NCBI GenBank assembly: GCA_033980235.1
Contig: CM067066.1
Location: 27,029,476 to 27,093,475 of the forward strand
From: Diadema setosum
Taxonomy: Eukaryota > Echinodermata > Echinoidea > Diadematoida > Diadematidae
Direction: 5' to 3'
Length of the DNA stretch: 64,000 bases
The translations under genes were made by a program, and so were the position numbers. This document shows positions 10,310 through 21,049 of the stretch, in pieces (the first letter of the stretch is position 1; each line of letters starts with the position of its first letter). Below the pieces are notes generated by a model, which was not told the origin of the DNA, ran no database searches, and worked only from the letters and a program-made list of their open reading frames with translations.

Positions 10310-12060
10310 TTCCCACTGCTGATCAGATCAACTCGATCAATCCCAATCAAGCTTTTTTAGCCTGGTCGGGCTCGCTCGGCGTTGGTATTCGGGGTCGATC
10401 TACCTTGATCGGCATCGCTCCTGCTTCCTTCACGATAATTTTGGACATGTCCAAAATATTCGAGTAGGAAGCCCGAACACCAACAGCTCGGGTAGTGATC
10501 GAGAAGAGATCATGCTGATCGGGAATCGGTCGTATAGAAATCTAGTGTGGTCGGGACGGATTTTTCCCCGAGCTCAGTTCCCGATCATCTCGAGTTATAC
10601 TCGAATGCTACACGATTGATTTCAGATCATCTCGATCCAGGATTCATCAGTTTCATGAATAACTCGACCGCTACACGACTGATACAGGACTGCTATCGAT
10701 TGATACTCGACTAAACTCGATCATGCTTCGACCGGCACTCGATCAAATACCGAGCACTTTTTGACAGTGGTTGCAGCAGGTGCAAACGTACTTTCTTTTC
10801 GGTATTCTGGTAATATGACTGTAACGTGAAAGGAAATTTTCTAGATTATAAACTGTACTTATAAACTGAGAAATGTTTCTTGAATTCTTTTGCTAGCTTG
10901 TCTGTTTCAAAGTTGAAGTTGGTTACGTTGATATAAAATCTATTTCTTACGCTGACGTGTTAAAACAGTAGTTGTAACGTAGATTCACAAATGCTCAGTG
11001 ACTTACTTTACTTTTATTTACGTAGATGTTACACTTTTGCTTCGCTTAATAAGGTTTTTTTTTATTGACAGTTGTATGTACATTGCTTGAAGTCCACCTC
11101 GATATCGATTGGCTGGGATGAGTTGACAAAAAAAAAAATAAACAACCAAGATTTTCATCATTTTTTTGCTAGTGTAAAATGTTATATTATTTTATTTTCA
11201 TGATAATGTACTCTGTTCCACATATCAGCACACTTCATGAATTTAGAAATTAATATGATACATGTATTTTATTCTACACTCTTGGGCCTATATAATTTAT
11301 CAATGAATACATAGATATTTTTCATTCACTTTTTCATTCTTTAATAATGAGAACAATAATTACAAAGATAACACAACTCATTTGGGGTGTAGAACAGTCA
11401 TTTTTTTTTCAACTCTATATAATGGTGCATTTATGGGCATATAGGCCAATGTTTCATTTTAGACCAAATTAATTTCAGCCCACCTATATGTCATGCACTT
11501 ATACGAAGCGTGGCGGTGTGACATTTCTTTTTTTTTTTAATGAAACATCAAACTTAGATTTGCTATTCTTCACATCCAGTGAAAATATTGAATGCATATG
11601 AATGAACCTATTATAGGTATTACACATGATGTCCCGGCAGACAGAGTGCTACAAAACTGTCTCTTATTTAAAAAGATATGAGCGACTGAATGAAATCGTT
11701 ACATTATTCAATAGAAAGAACATCTCAAATTTTATTTGACACAATGATAATCAATCTTCGTGCAGGTGCTTTGATCTCCATGAAAATTTGTGATTTACAA
11801 GTCTGTTACTTTCCGCACTGATATCCTACTTGACTGAGCGATAGTGAAGCCGTAAAAACTGGTAACGAATGCGTCAAAAATAGCTACTGAAAACGAATAA
11901 AATGAATGCATTTTTGGTACCTTTTTGAGTGGCTCACAAACAGTAGTGATCAGTCTTTGTCATCGTTTTTTTTTCCAGGAAATATGACTACAGAATCGAA
12001 ACACCTGCACGAGAATTGATGATTGTGGTTTCAAAATAGGAAGTGTTCTTCTATCAACTA

Positions 12061-13265
12061 TAGGTTTCCCCGGCCAATTTCGCACTTTTGTCAGTCCAAT
12101 TCCTAATTGCTGCATTCAATTTAGCAAAATATACTAAAGATGACATGTTCGGTATAGTTTAATTTTATGATCTCTTCATTCAAATTCATTTTGGAGCATT
12201 CAAATTACCTTTAGCCTCATTCTAAGTAACACTTTTTCTATTGAAATTTGTAACACAAGCACCATTTGGTTATTCGTTTAACACTTTTTCTATTGAAATT
12301 CGTAAAACAAGCACCATTTGGTTATTCGTTCATTCAGTTTAGAATGATAGTCACGTGATCACGGACATGCTGCTCTCGTTCATTCCAATTCATTTTTGGG
12401 CAATCAATTTAACATCTTTTGCAGTCAATTTAGCACGCATGTTTATGGTTTGCTTCTTTCTTTATTTTCTTAACATAGTTATTGTTTTCTAAGCGTCATT
12501 ACATTTCATATTTTCGTACTCATTTCAGAGATTTTGGCAACATATTTTTTCCTTTAATGTGCTTAGTGACTCTTCAATTCCGAAGATAGCGCAACATGTG
12601 CATGGCCCCAACTTATCTCGCCGTTGAGCGCTTTATTCCGTGTGTCGGCCAGTTGTAGGAAGTCAAGGTTATGATCATCAAATATTCCTATAATTCGTTT
12701 TCTGTCCCCTTGAGAAATACGTCTGTATCTAACTTGTGCCGTCATGACTGTAAAAAGATGAAGTTAAACTAGAGTATTGGTACATGTAGGCCTAAAATGT
12801 CATGTATAAAAGAAAAGGGGCGTTACAGAACAGCAAAGTTATATAATATGGTAAAAAATACGATACTTTTACTGCTTAACAGTGTGTGGATGAAACAATA
12901 AGTCACATAGAAATACGCTTTTAAATGTTATCACCTTTTCAAAAAAAAAAAAAAAGAAATGACATAACGTTAATTTCAATGAACATGTTAGGAATTTGAC
13001 TGCCCATACGCGAAATTGAATGACTGAAATATCCCTTTCACCAGTGCTGGCGAATTTGAATGACTGAAGAGCACGTGCCAATTTGAATGCCTGTTTTACG
13101 AATTCGAAAGGCACATGTGCAAATCTCATTGATCGGAATGCTAAATTGAACGAACAACTTGCAATTTTGAATGACCGAATGTGCAGTGATGAGGATTTTC
13201 GCTAAATTGAATGAACCTTTCATCAAATGGACTGACAAAAGTGCGAAATTGGCCGGTAAAACCTA
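12061..13265. mobile_element. Nested Tc1/mariner-type TIR element, 1.2 kb
   Basis: The 5' end reads TAGGTTTCCCCGGCCAATTT. The complement of the 3' end reads TAGGTTTTACCGGCCAATTT, and the match continues through CGCACTTTTGTCAGTCCA, with about 3 differences over 38 bp. TA dinucleotides flank both ends (12059-12060 and 13266-13267). Short ATTCAATTTAGC / GAATTTGAATG motifs recur inside both halves. It carries a transposase remnant at 12563-12745. It lies inside the element at 10310-13764, so it is younger. Confidence 0.75.
12563..12745 (-). pseudogene. Transposase amino-terminal helix-turn-helix remnant
   Basis: The 60-residue frame contains YRRISQGDRKRIIGIFDDHN followed by LDFLQLADT. This resembles the first helix-turn-helix of IS630/Tc1/mariner-like transposases, which bind the TIRs. 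The DDE catalytic region is absent, so the protein cannot be functional. Its location inside a TA-flanked TIR element fits that superfamily. Confidence 0.5.
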
Positions 13266-13773
13266 TACTAAAGATAATCATTTCTTTCGTTCATTCATGC
13301 TTTTGCAATTAATAGTCAGTTTGTAGCACTCTTTTTGGCCACGCCGTATTCAAGCATAAATACTGAGTTGTCTCATATAACCAAACGAATACTGTAACCA
13401 ATTCTTCCTTCACCCGATCACTGTACGAACCTGCCGACCCGTTCGATGCAAGATCTTACACAGATCGAGTCATGTCGAGCTGGTCTAGGAAGTCCAGTAG
13501 AAATTGAGTATTGACCGTGTAGCGATCGTGTATTGATTGTGTGTATATCGGGATGTTCGAATAGAGATCTGTGTGGCTGTCGAGGAGAGATTCTGGAGAT
13601 GTCGAGAATGGTCGGATGCGGATCGTAAAAGATCGAATAGCGGTCGGGAAGGGATCGTGTTGAAGGACAATCGAGCATTTGGTTGGGATTGCTCTGGCAA
13701 AAATAGGTGATCGGGATTGATCTTGCTTGATCGAGTTGATCTGATCGGCAGTGGGAACGGGGTATCATGTACA

Positions 13774-14530
13774 CCTTGGTACAAATGACCTTTCTTTTTT
13801 CTCAGTTGGTTAGGCACTTCACTCGTTTTCAAAGCAGTATAATGCATAAGCTTGCCCGACATAACAATTTATGGAATTCGTGTTCAAACAAATTATCTAA
13901 ACTCGAATTTAGAAAAACAAATTTTCAAAACAATTATCTAAACTTGAGTTTAGACCAGGTGACCAGAATAGTCCGTCAGTTAACACTTTAGCAGGCATCT
14001 AATTCATTGTTTCGTATTGAATGCAATAACAACCTTTTTCTTTTGATGTTGCCAAATACCAGGTTTGCTGTCAGGTGGATGTGCTGGCAAACACTATTTA
14101 GATAAGGATCTCATGAATAATCATCACATCACAGATGCTTATCTCAGTGAATTAATAAACCAAAATGCCTATTGGTACAAATTACCTTTTTCTGCTCATG
14201 CGCAAAGTGGAATTATGAACTGGTCTATTTTGCGATACTATCAAAAAAGGTGTCTTGCACATCTACCTTTGATAGTGGTCACACATACCAAATTTGGGGT
14301 CAATTGCTCAAAAAGTGAGAGAGTCGTTGGATTCACAAGATTTTGCAACTGACCGACCGCCTGCTCGACCGACCAACTGATCGCCCAACCGCCAGACCGC
14401 CAAACCACCCGACCGCCCGACCATCCGACCGCCCAACCGCCCGACTGACCAACCAACCGCCCGGCCATCTAAACCCTAGAGTGATTCCTATATACCCCAA
14501 TACACACTATGCGTGGGTGGGAGTATGAAA
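13774..14530. repeat. Right half of the split 160-bp-type copy, with CCGA/CCGC tract
   Basis: 'gtcttgcacatctacctttgatagtgg' (about 14253) and 'ccaaatttggggtcaattgctc' repeat sequence at about 10160-10215. They lead into a degenerate CCGA/CCGC tract (14353-14465) and a decayed terminal hairpin (TATACCCC ... GTGGGAGTATGA, 14490-14526). It is the remainder of the copy interrupted by the 10310-13764 element. Confidence 0.6.
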
Positions 14531-15257
14531 AAAAAAACAACAAAAAAGAAACAAAATGTAAAACTCATTGATAACCAAATTATAATCTTCTACTGAGCTG
14601 TGATATGTCCAATGAAAGGGGAAAAAATATCAGGATGTGAAAGTTCATAGCAACAACAATGAAGGGATTATCAGATAAAGCTGAAATAGATAATTCTATC
14701 CATGACTAGAAATACAAACTTTCAAAGCAGTAGCATTATCCACTGAAAAGTTATTAGAGTTGAGAGTGAAGAATTTGTAAAGGGTTTGTAAGAAATGAAA
14801 AGGGGACTTTAAGACACACCTCATCACATAGTTGTCACGATGTGACTGAGAGTGCGAGTGTGGAATGTGTGAGACTCCTTTGTTCAGGCAAGCCATCGGG
14901 TGGGAAATGGGGACAGCAGGCGCACACAGCATAGAAATTCAGAATCGGGCAAGCCAGGTGGAAAGAAGTGATTAGGGAGAAAGGACAGAGTGGAAGAAAG
15001 AGGGAGGCTCAGTGGAGCCCGGGTGGAATAGCAAACTTAGAAAGGGAGAGTTGGTAGGAAAGAATAGGTATTTAGTTATAGGGGGAGATAGTTGGGATAG
15101 ATAGGTTTAAAGCAAAAAGGGAGAATTATGTAGTGGAAAGAAAAGGGACATGTAATAAAAAGGGGAAAGCTAGTTGGAACCAGTTTAACCACTGTAGAGG
15201 GTGGAGTTACATTAGAGGCAACAAGGAAAGTAAATTTGGAGGAAAAATTAGTTGGAT
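14531..15257. other. Purine-rich non-coding stretch
   Basis: From about 14930 the plus strand is strongly purine-biased (AGGGAGAAAGG-like). No gene or recognisable element. Confidence 0.5.
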
Positions 15258-15363
15258 CTGGGGGGTGTTTCATCAACGTTTGTCAGCGCTGACAATCACC
15301 ATAGTAAGGTCAGTCAATCAAAACCAAGGATTTCGCTGAAAACGTTGATGAAACACCCCCCAG
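15258..15363. mobile_element. Short MITE, 106 bp
   Basis: CTGGGGGGTGTTTCATCAAC at the left is the exact inverted complement of GTTGATGAAACACCCCCCAG at the right. Together they enclose about 65 bp. No clear target duplication and no coding content. Confidence 0.8.
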
Positions 15364-15824
15364 AACATCTGTCAGAGCAGGACATGCTTTTCTAACTCAC
15401 TGGTGATAGGAGTATAGAGGTAGCTGATCGGCCTACAACGCAGCGATGCATTTCAGGCAGGAGAGTCATGGCACAGCAGCCCCACGCATAAGGGCACGGC
15501 ACGCGCAAGACATGCTGCAGGCACTGACAACAGCTGAAGTCTCCTCCTCACCTTTACTTCAGGGTCTGAACACCAAATTAGACGTAAGTAGTTTTGTAGC
15601 TGTATTAATTTGTTTTTGTAATATTCTGAGTTTGTCATTATTATTATATATTTTTTTGTATATAGAGATTTATGTTATGTTCGCTGGTTCAATATAATCT
15701 GTGAATTAATTATGTTAGAGTATAGATTATGATGTGTGTCATATTGGACATGTATAATGATAAAATAGGATTTTGATTTAGTTTGGTAAGAAGGAAGGTT
15801 AAGTAAGTAGGCGAATGTTATAAT
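15364..15824. other. No gene recognised
   Basis: ORFs here are short with no similarity I can name. The stretch borders the 5'-truncated LINE. Confidence 0.4.
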
Positions 15825-17717
15825 ATGGGAGATGTTCGCCATACTTGAATTCAAGACTCCCTCATCAATATCTCAACAGACAACGTGCCTCTGCTGAAAT
15901 TATTCCAATTCCCAAATGTTTTCCCCCAGTAGTATCTGAGTTAAAGGGAAGATAAACCCAAAGAGCAATGTGGATTGAGTGAAAGCAGCAACATTAGTAG
16001 AACACATCAGTGAAAGTTTGAGGAAAATCGGACAATCGATGCAAAAGTTATGAATTTTTAAAGTTTTGGTGTTGGAACCGCTGGATGAGGAGACTACTAC
16101 AGGATATGACGTATGAGTGGACAACTATACAAAGAAAATATAAAGGAAATTCAACAAAAATTCACTTTTCTAAAGTTATGAAAGAGCAATGGACCAACCG
16201 CTTTCAGAAAGCAGGGGGAATAATTGCTACCCTTAACATATGTCAATATCAACTTGATGGAATTTGTAATTTTCATGAAAAATGGAATTGTGTAGTATTT
16301 TCTTTATATTTTCTTGGTATTGTTGTCCACTCATACGTCATAACCTCTAGTAGTCTCCTCGTCCAGCGGTTACAACACCAAAACTTTAAAAATTCATAAC
16401 TTTTGCATCGATTGTCCGATTTTCTTCAAACTTTCACTGATGTGTTCTACTAATGTTGCTGCTTTCACTCAATCCACATTGCTCTTGGGGTTTATCTTCC
16501 CTTTAAGACCAATAGCTCTGACCTCTTATTTTGCTAAGATTGCTGAGTCTTTTATAGTTAAATGGCTGTTAGAAGACATTAGGGACCAAATCGATATCAA
16601 TCAGTTTGATAACCGCCCTGGTCTTTCAACTTGTCATTATTTGATTGCAATGCTTCATAACCTGTATAAAAATGCTGAAAAGCAAAGTAATGTATCAACT
16701 ATGGTTTTAACAGATTTTTCGAAAGCATTTGACCGAATTGATCATAATATCCTGATTCATAAATTGGTATTTATGAATGTGCGCCCATTTGTTATTTCAT
16801 TAGTTGTGGATTTTTTATATTGCAGACAACAGGTTGTTAAATACAATGGCAGTATCTCTGATATTAGAGAATGCAACGCAGGGGTTCCGCAGGGAACAAA
16901 ACTTGGACCGATTTTGTTTTTGATTATGATAAATGATGCTTGTAAAGATTGCCCTTTTTCATTTTATAAATATGTTGATGATTTGACTATTGTAGAGGCT
17001 AGGAATAGAAATCAGCCATCTCAGATACAAAGAGAAATTAATGCACTGGCAAGTTGGTCATTGTTGAATAACATGAAACTTAATCCTCAGAAATGTGTTT
17101 TTATGACAATTTCTTTTATGAAGCAATCAATTCAACAAAGTTTGTGTATCAACGAAATTTTTCTGAAGGAAACAAGCACTGTTAAGATTTTAGGGGTGTA
17201 TTTTCAGCAGAATCTCAAATGGGATGCACATGTTTCTGAAATGGTGAAAAGATGCAATAGGAAATTGTTTATGTTACGCAAATTGAAACATTTTAATTTA
17301 TCAATAGTTTATCTTATTACAGTGTATATAGGATATATCAGACCAATTTTAGAATATTGTGCCCCACTTTTTCATTCAAGTCTTACAAAAAAACACACAG
17401 AGGAAATAGAAAAGATTCAAAAACGTGCATTGAAAATCATATTAGGTTGTAATTGTATTACATATGATGTGGCCTTACAAGTGTGCAATTTATTATCTTT
17501 AAAAGAAAGGAGAAGGAAATTGTGTTTAGATTTTGCTCTGCAGTTAGAAAAGCATCCCAATCATTCATTGTGGTTACCGGATCAGAGAGATGTTAAAATC
17601 AATTTAAGAAATGCTACAAAATATTCTCAACTGCATTGTAAAACTGATCGGTTTAAGAAAAGTGCAATACCGTATTTTATTGATATACTGAATGATTATT
17701 ATTGCAATGACTCTTAG
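15825..17717 (+). pseudogene. LINE (CR1/L2/Jockey-type) reverse transcriptase, 5'-truncated and interrupted
   Basis: The frame upstream of the MITE ends ...AEIIPIPKCFPPVVSE and resumes immediately after it with LRPIALTSYFAKIAES. This is the conserved start of a non-LTR reverse transcriptase. Downstream motifs include FSKAFDRIDH, GVPQGTKLGP, the catalytic KYVDD (about 16970-16984) and a conserved thumb/carboxyl region to a TAG at 17715-17717. The endonuclease domain and ORF1 are absent, so the copy is truncated. Apart from the MITE at 15945-16502 the RT frame is open for over 400 codons, implying a fairly recent copy. The apparent start Met at 16440 lies inside the MITE and is an artefact. Its 3' untranslated region continues after the gypsy insertion. 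Confidence 0.85.
15945..16502. mobile_element. TTAA-flanked foldback MITE, 558 bp
   Basis: The TIRs are AGGGAAGATAAACCC at the left and GGGTTTATCTTCCCT at the right, and they remain complementary for about 200 bp (for example TATGACGTATGAGTGGACAA at 16105 and its complement near 16323). TTAA lies at 15941-15944 and 16503-16506. Removing the element plus one TTAA restores an uninterrupted LINE reading frame, which proves both the insertion and the 4-bp duplication. TTAA targeting is typical of piggyBac and Kolobok superfamilies. No coding capacity. Confidence 0.9.
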
Positions 17718-17778
17718 TAGAGTTTTTTATTCTCAGTACTGTCTAATGTGTTGGTAAATTTAGTCTTATAGTTATATG

Positions 17779-20251
17779 TGTAGCACCCGCGCCGAGGGGC
17801 GGCCGGGTGGGCTGTGATACTCAATCAAACTTGACAAAAGAAGAAGGGAGGAGACACGTCTTAGTGGGTTGTATGGGCACAAGCAGCAATCAAAAAGTGA
17901 TCGTTTATTCATAATGATTCACTGTTATCCATTTGATAACTCTTTCTCACACACTGTTATAGTTATCACATGGATCGAGCATCAGCTCGTAGTAACATGA
18001 TACCAACTCTTATAATAATTATTCTTTTTCACTGTTATATATACTACCCTGTGTATGTGTGGTCTTCTATTATAAAACTAATCAATCAAAACACACATAC
18101 TTAACATAACTGATAACTAACTAATTAATAAAATGAATTAACATTACGGTTCTTTTGCAAAAACACTTTGATCTATTCTAATCCAAAATAAATGTAAAAC
18201 ATATCCATGCAATGACCCTTTAACCTGTCATTACCAATACTAACCAGCGTATAACATATAGATAACCTAGTTATGATGTTGCAACTTATGCATTAAACAG
18301 CTTCGATATTAATCTAACTCATCATAACTTAATAACAACCAAAAGGAGTTAATCAACACTATAACTATGAAACAACAAATGTTCACCATGATTTGTCAAA
18401 CAACAACTATTTAAAAGGTAATCATATTCTGTTAATAAATCTACTAATCTGGTAAGTAATGTACAATGTTACCAAACAACAATACCAATAATAACTTTAG
18501 TTGAATTTACACAATTCATTCTGCTCAGCGAGTAGAATGATGCAAACTGTAAATGGAAAAATATAATGCCAGTGTATTATTAAACATATTCAACCTCGAT
18601 ATCATTCCATCCCGTGCATCATGTTCATGTATAGTATTGAACACAAAATATTAAGATAACTGCATTCAATCTAATTTCAATTACCATTTTCCAAGGAAGT
18701 GCAGTTTCTTTAAAAGTTTGGAACAAGTGGAAAAAGCAAGGAAAACTCTACTCGGTCTTTGGCAAGTTCAAAGACAAAGAGTTTGTTTGCAAACTCTGTG
18801 CCAGCAAGTTTATCTCATTCCTTGATACAGTACTGAATAGTGTATGTTTCAGACCCTGTGTCCATAAACTTGTCTACTCTCATCTATAAAACCTTTAATA
18901 CACTATATATATACAGACATACATTCATTCTACTTAACTAAATGAAGAGTGTTCCTTCTTTTAAATCATGCATTCAAATAATTATGTTTGAGACAACGGC
19001 AACATCCAAATTATATATCATACTACCAAACAATCTAAATGGGTCTATGTTGTGAGACTAGCTTGTGGCTAGAGACAAGCTCTGCCAGAGTTTCTATCAG
19101 CCCCAGCTTATCCCTTTATTCTAGCTGGACAGCATCCACTATAAAGAACACCTAATTCACACCTTACATCAAGTGTGCCTCCCCTGTAAGGAGCATGCTG
19201 CTACCTTTGTTTTGTCTTAGCAGATGTGTTTACACAGACCAAAGATGCTGAATGCAAGGGGTAGGGGTATTAAAACACTAATTTCCAACCTCACTCTACC
19301 CTGTTGCACACACACACTTTGCTGGCTTTGTTCTCATCTACTGGGTAGTGAATGGAAGGTGGTGCAGGGGGAGCAGGCAAACAGATTAATCTGAATCAGG
19401 CTTTTGTTTCCACTTCCTTTGCTATATAACTCCCCTGGCCTGTTCTCACAATATACACCAAGCATGTTCACATTGCTGTCTTATAGCTATTCCCAACACC
19501 TGTTAACTCTATGGCTGTACTAAATTCTAGTAACTACATATTGATCTCCAAACTAACAGGAACATAGATGAATATTTATATACATGGTTATGTACAGAAC
19601 ATATAAATATATAGGCAAAACGGTATGAAACATATCATTAGAATGCACATAACATATTCATGTGTATTCTTCTACAAATCTTGACACCAACAAATCTTCC
19701 TTTCTAATATACCTTGTTTGATATATTTCCCTCATTTAACACTTTAGGAGTCACTTATAATGAAGATGGATGGAGTAAAAGTAGAGACATACTCAGAACA
19801 AGTTACCATGTATTAACACACCCAAAATCTCTCTAACATAAGTTCTCTAACTTGATTATATCGCCTGTCATTCAAGCTGTAATTCATTATTACAAATTGA
19901 CACAATCACACTTATAACTCACGTCTGTCATCACTGACTATATACAGTATATCATACATACAAGAAGAAATATAATTGAATATGGTGTATCAAGAAGTTT
20001 CTTACCTTGACAAAAGAAGAAGGGAGGAGACACGTCTTAGTGGGTTGTATGGGCACAAGCAGCAATCAAAAAGTGATGGGTTAGCTGATGCTGCTTTGGC
20101 CACATGTTACCCTCTCCTTTGTTCTCGACTCTTCCACTCTTGTGTAGGGGTGAGAGAAGATCTCTCACAGAGGGGTTATATGTTTCACATAGGACATAGC
20201 TTATATAACAAAAAATTGGGGGGGGGGGCATATTTTCCTGTGGGTTCTACA
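17779..20251 (-). repeat. 3' LTR of the gypsy element
   Basis: The 2473-bp LTR begins TGTAGCACCC and ends GGTTCTACA on the plus strand. A minus-strand AATAAA (17904-17909) lies about 125 bp from the LTR 3' end and may be the polyadenylation signal. The LTR holds a 72-bp internal direct repeat (17830-17901 and 20006-20077) and a short BED-like open segment (18713-18889). No long ORF. Confidence 0.95.
18713..18889 (+). other. BED-finger-like open segment inside the LTR
   Basis: Fifty-eight codons read KVWNKWKKQGK ... FKDKEFVCKLCASKFI before a TAA. The VW...K...C-X2-C layout resembles the start of a BED zinc finger, but the two His/Cys ligands that should follow are not evident. An acceptor-like CAAG/CAG precedes it. 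The same segment is at 28136-28312 in the other LTR. It could be a captured host or transposon exon, or chance. Confidence 0.3.
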
Positions 20252-20262
20252 TCTCTCCCCTC
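20252..20262 (-). promoter_or_regulatory. Polypurine tract of the gypsy element
   Basis: On the minus strand AGGAGGGGAGA abuts the 3' LTR directly and would prime plus-strand DNA synthesis. A small perfect hairpin (AATGTC-TTCCAC-GACATT, 20271-20288) lies just upstream. Confidence 0.9.
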
Positions 20263-21049
20263 CTAAAAATAATGTCTTCCACGACATTAAAACATATGTG
20301 TTTTAGCTATACCACTTTTATAAAACTGTGTGAATGTTTAACACTTCAATTCGCTTATACAGACAATAACATCAGTCACTTCTAAGGGAACATACCCTTT
20401 TACGAGTGTTTCTATAGAAATAAATCATCATCATAATCATAAAATGTTGAGGATCCTCCTCCACGCTTCTGCATTAATCCCATTCCTGGGACTGTTACGA
20501 CCTTAACAGGGTGTGCACATATCCTGTTTTATAATATAGGTCTTCCAATCTTTCTTAGATTAATCGATTACAAATGATACATAATATGCCATGAGTGGCA
20601 TTTTCTCAACAAAAACACTCTCAACAAATAGGAGTTCAGGAATTAACAATGGAATGTAATTTCCAGTATGTCATCTTAGACTGCTTATCTCACCTAGAGG
20701 TTAGCTTCACCTTCCTGAACCAATATCTCTCTTCAAACCCTGCGCATAGGTTTGCTTCTATCTCTCTACACATCTATCCCTATTTGTTTTGTTTTTCTTC
20801 ATCTGTAACACCGAGTATAAGTCTAAGGTGAATTGTAAGTATCAGTCAAAGTTAATAAAATTATTGTTTCACTCATCCTCGTTGAAACTGTCCTCTCACT
20901 TGTTACAGAGGATCTTGTTTGCCTCCTCGATGTAGCTCGCTGCACTCAGCCCAGGTTGACAGTAGATTTCTGGAAATGCCCTGGTGCGATGAACAGATGA
21001 TGTGCAGACTCGCCGACATCTTGTGTGTGCAGCAGACATCATGGGGACA

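Larger units (their letters stand above)
10310..13764. mobile_element. TIR DNA element with GATCG-rich subterminal regions
   Basis: The left end TTCCCACTGCTGATCAGATC and the right end (complement TTCCCACTGCCGATCAGATC at about 13738-13757) are nearly exact inverted copies and continue through ACTCGATCAA. The right end has 7 extra bases (CGGGGTA). Imperfect direct repeats TCATGGTACA (10300-10309) and TCATGTACA (13765-13773) flank it. About 430 bp inside each end is unusually rich in GATCG/CGATC, possibly transposase-binding sites. The only coding trace inside belongs to a nested element, so this is non-autonomous or gutted. It splits an older Helitron-like copy. Confidence 0.7.

Noticed and set aside
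16440..16505. Met at 16440 as the true start of a 425-codon RT protein
   Set aside because: The first 21 or so codons are MITE TIR sequence; the RT frame really continues upstream of the MITE.
19976..20266. 96-codon ORF in the LTR, repeated at 29399-29704
   Set aside because: Its duplication is simply the LTR pair. The start overlaps the 72-bp repeat and there is no recognisable domain.
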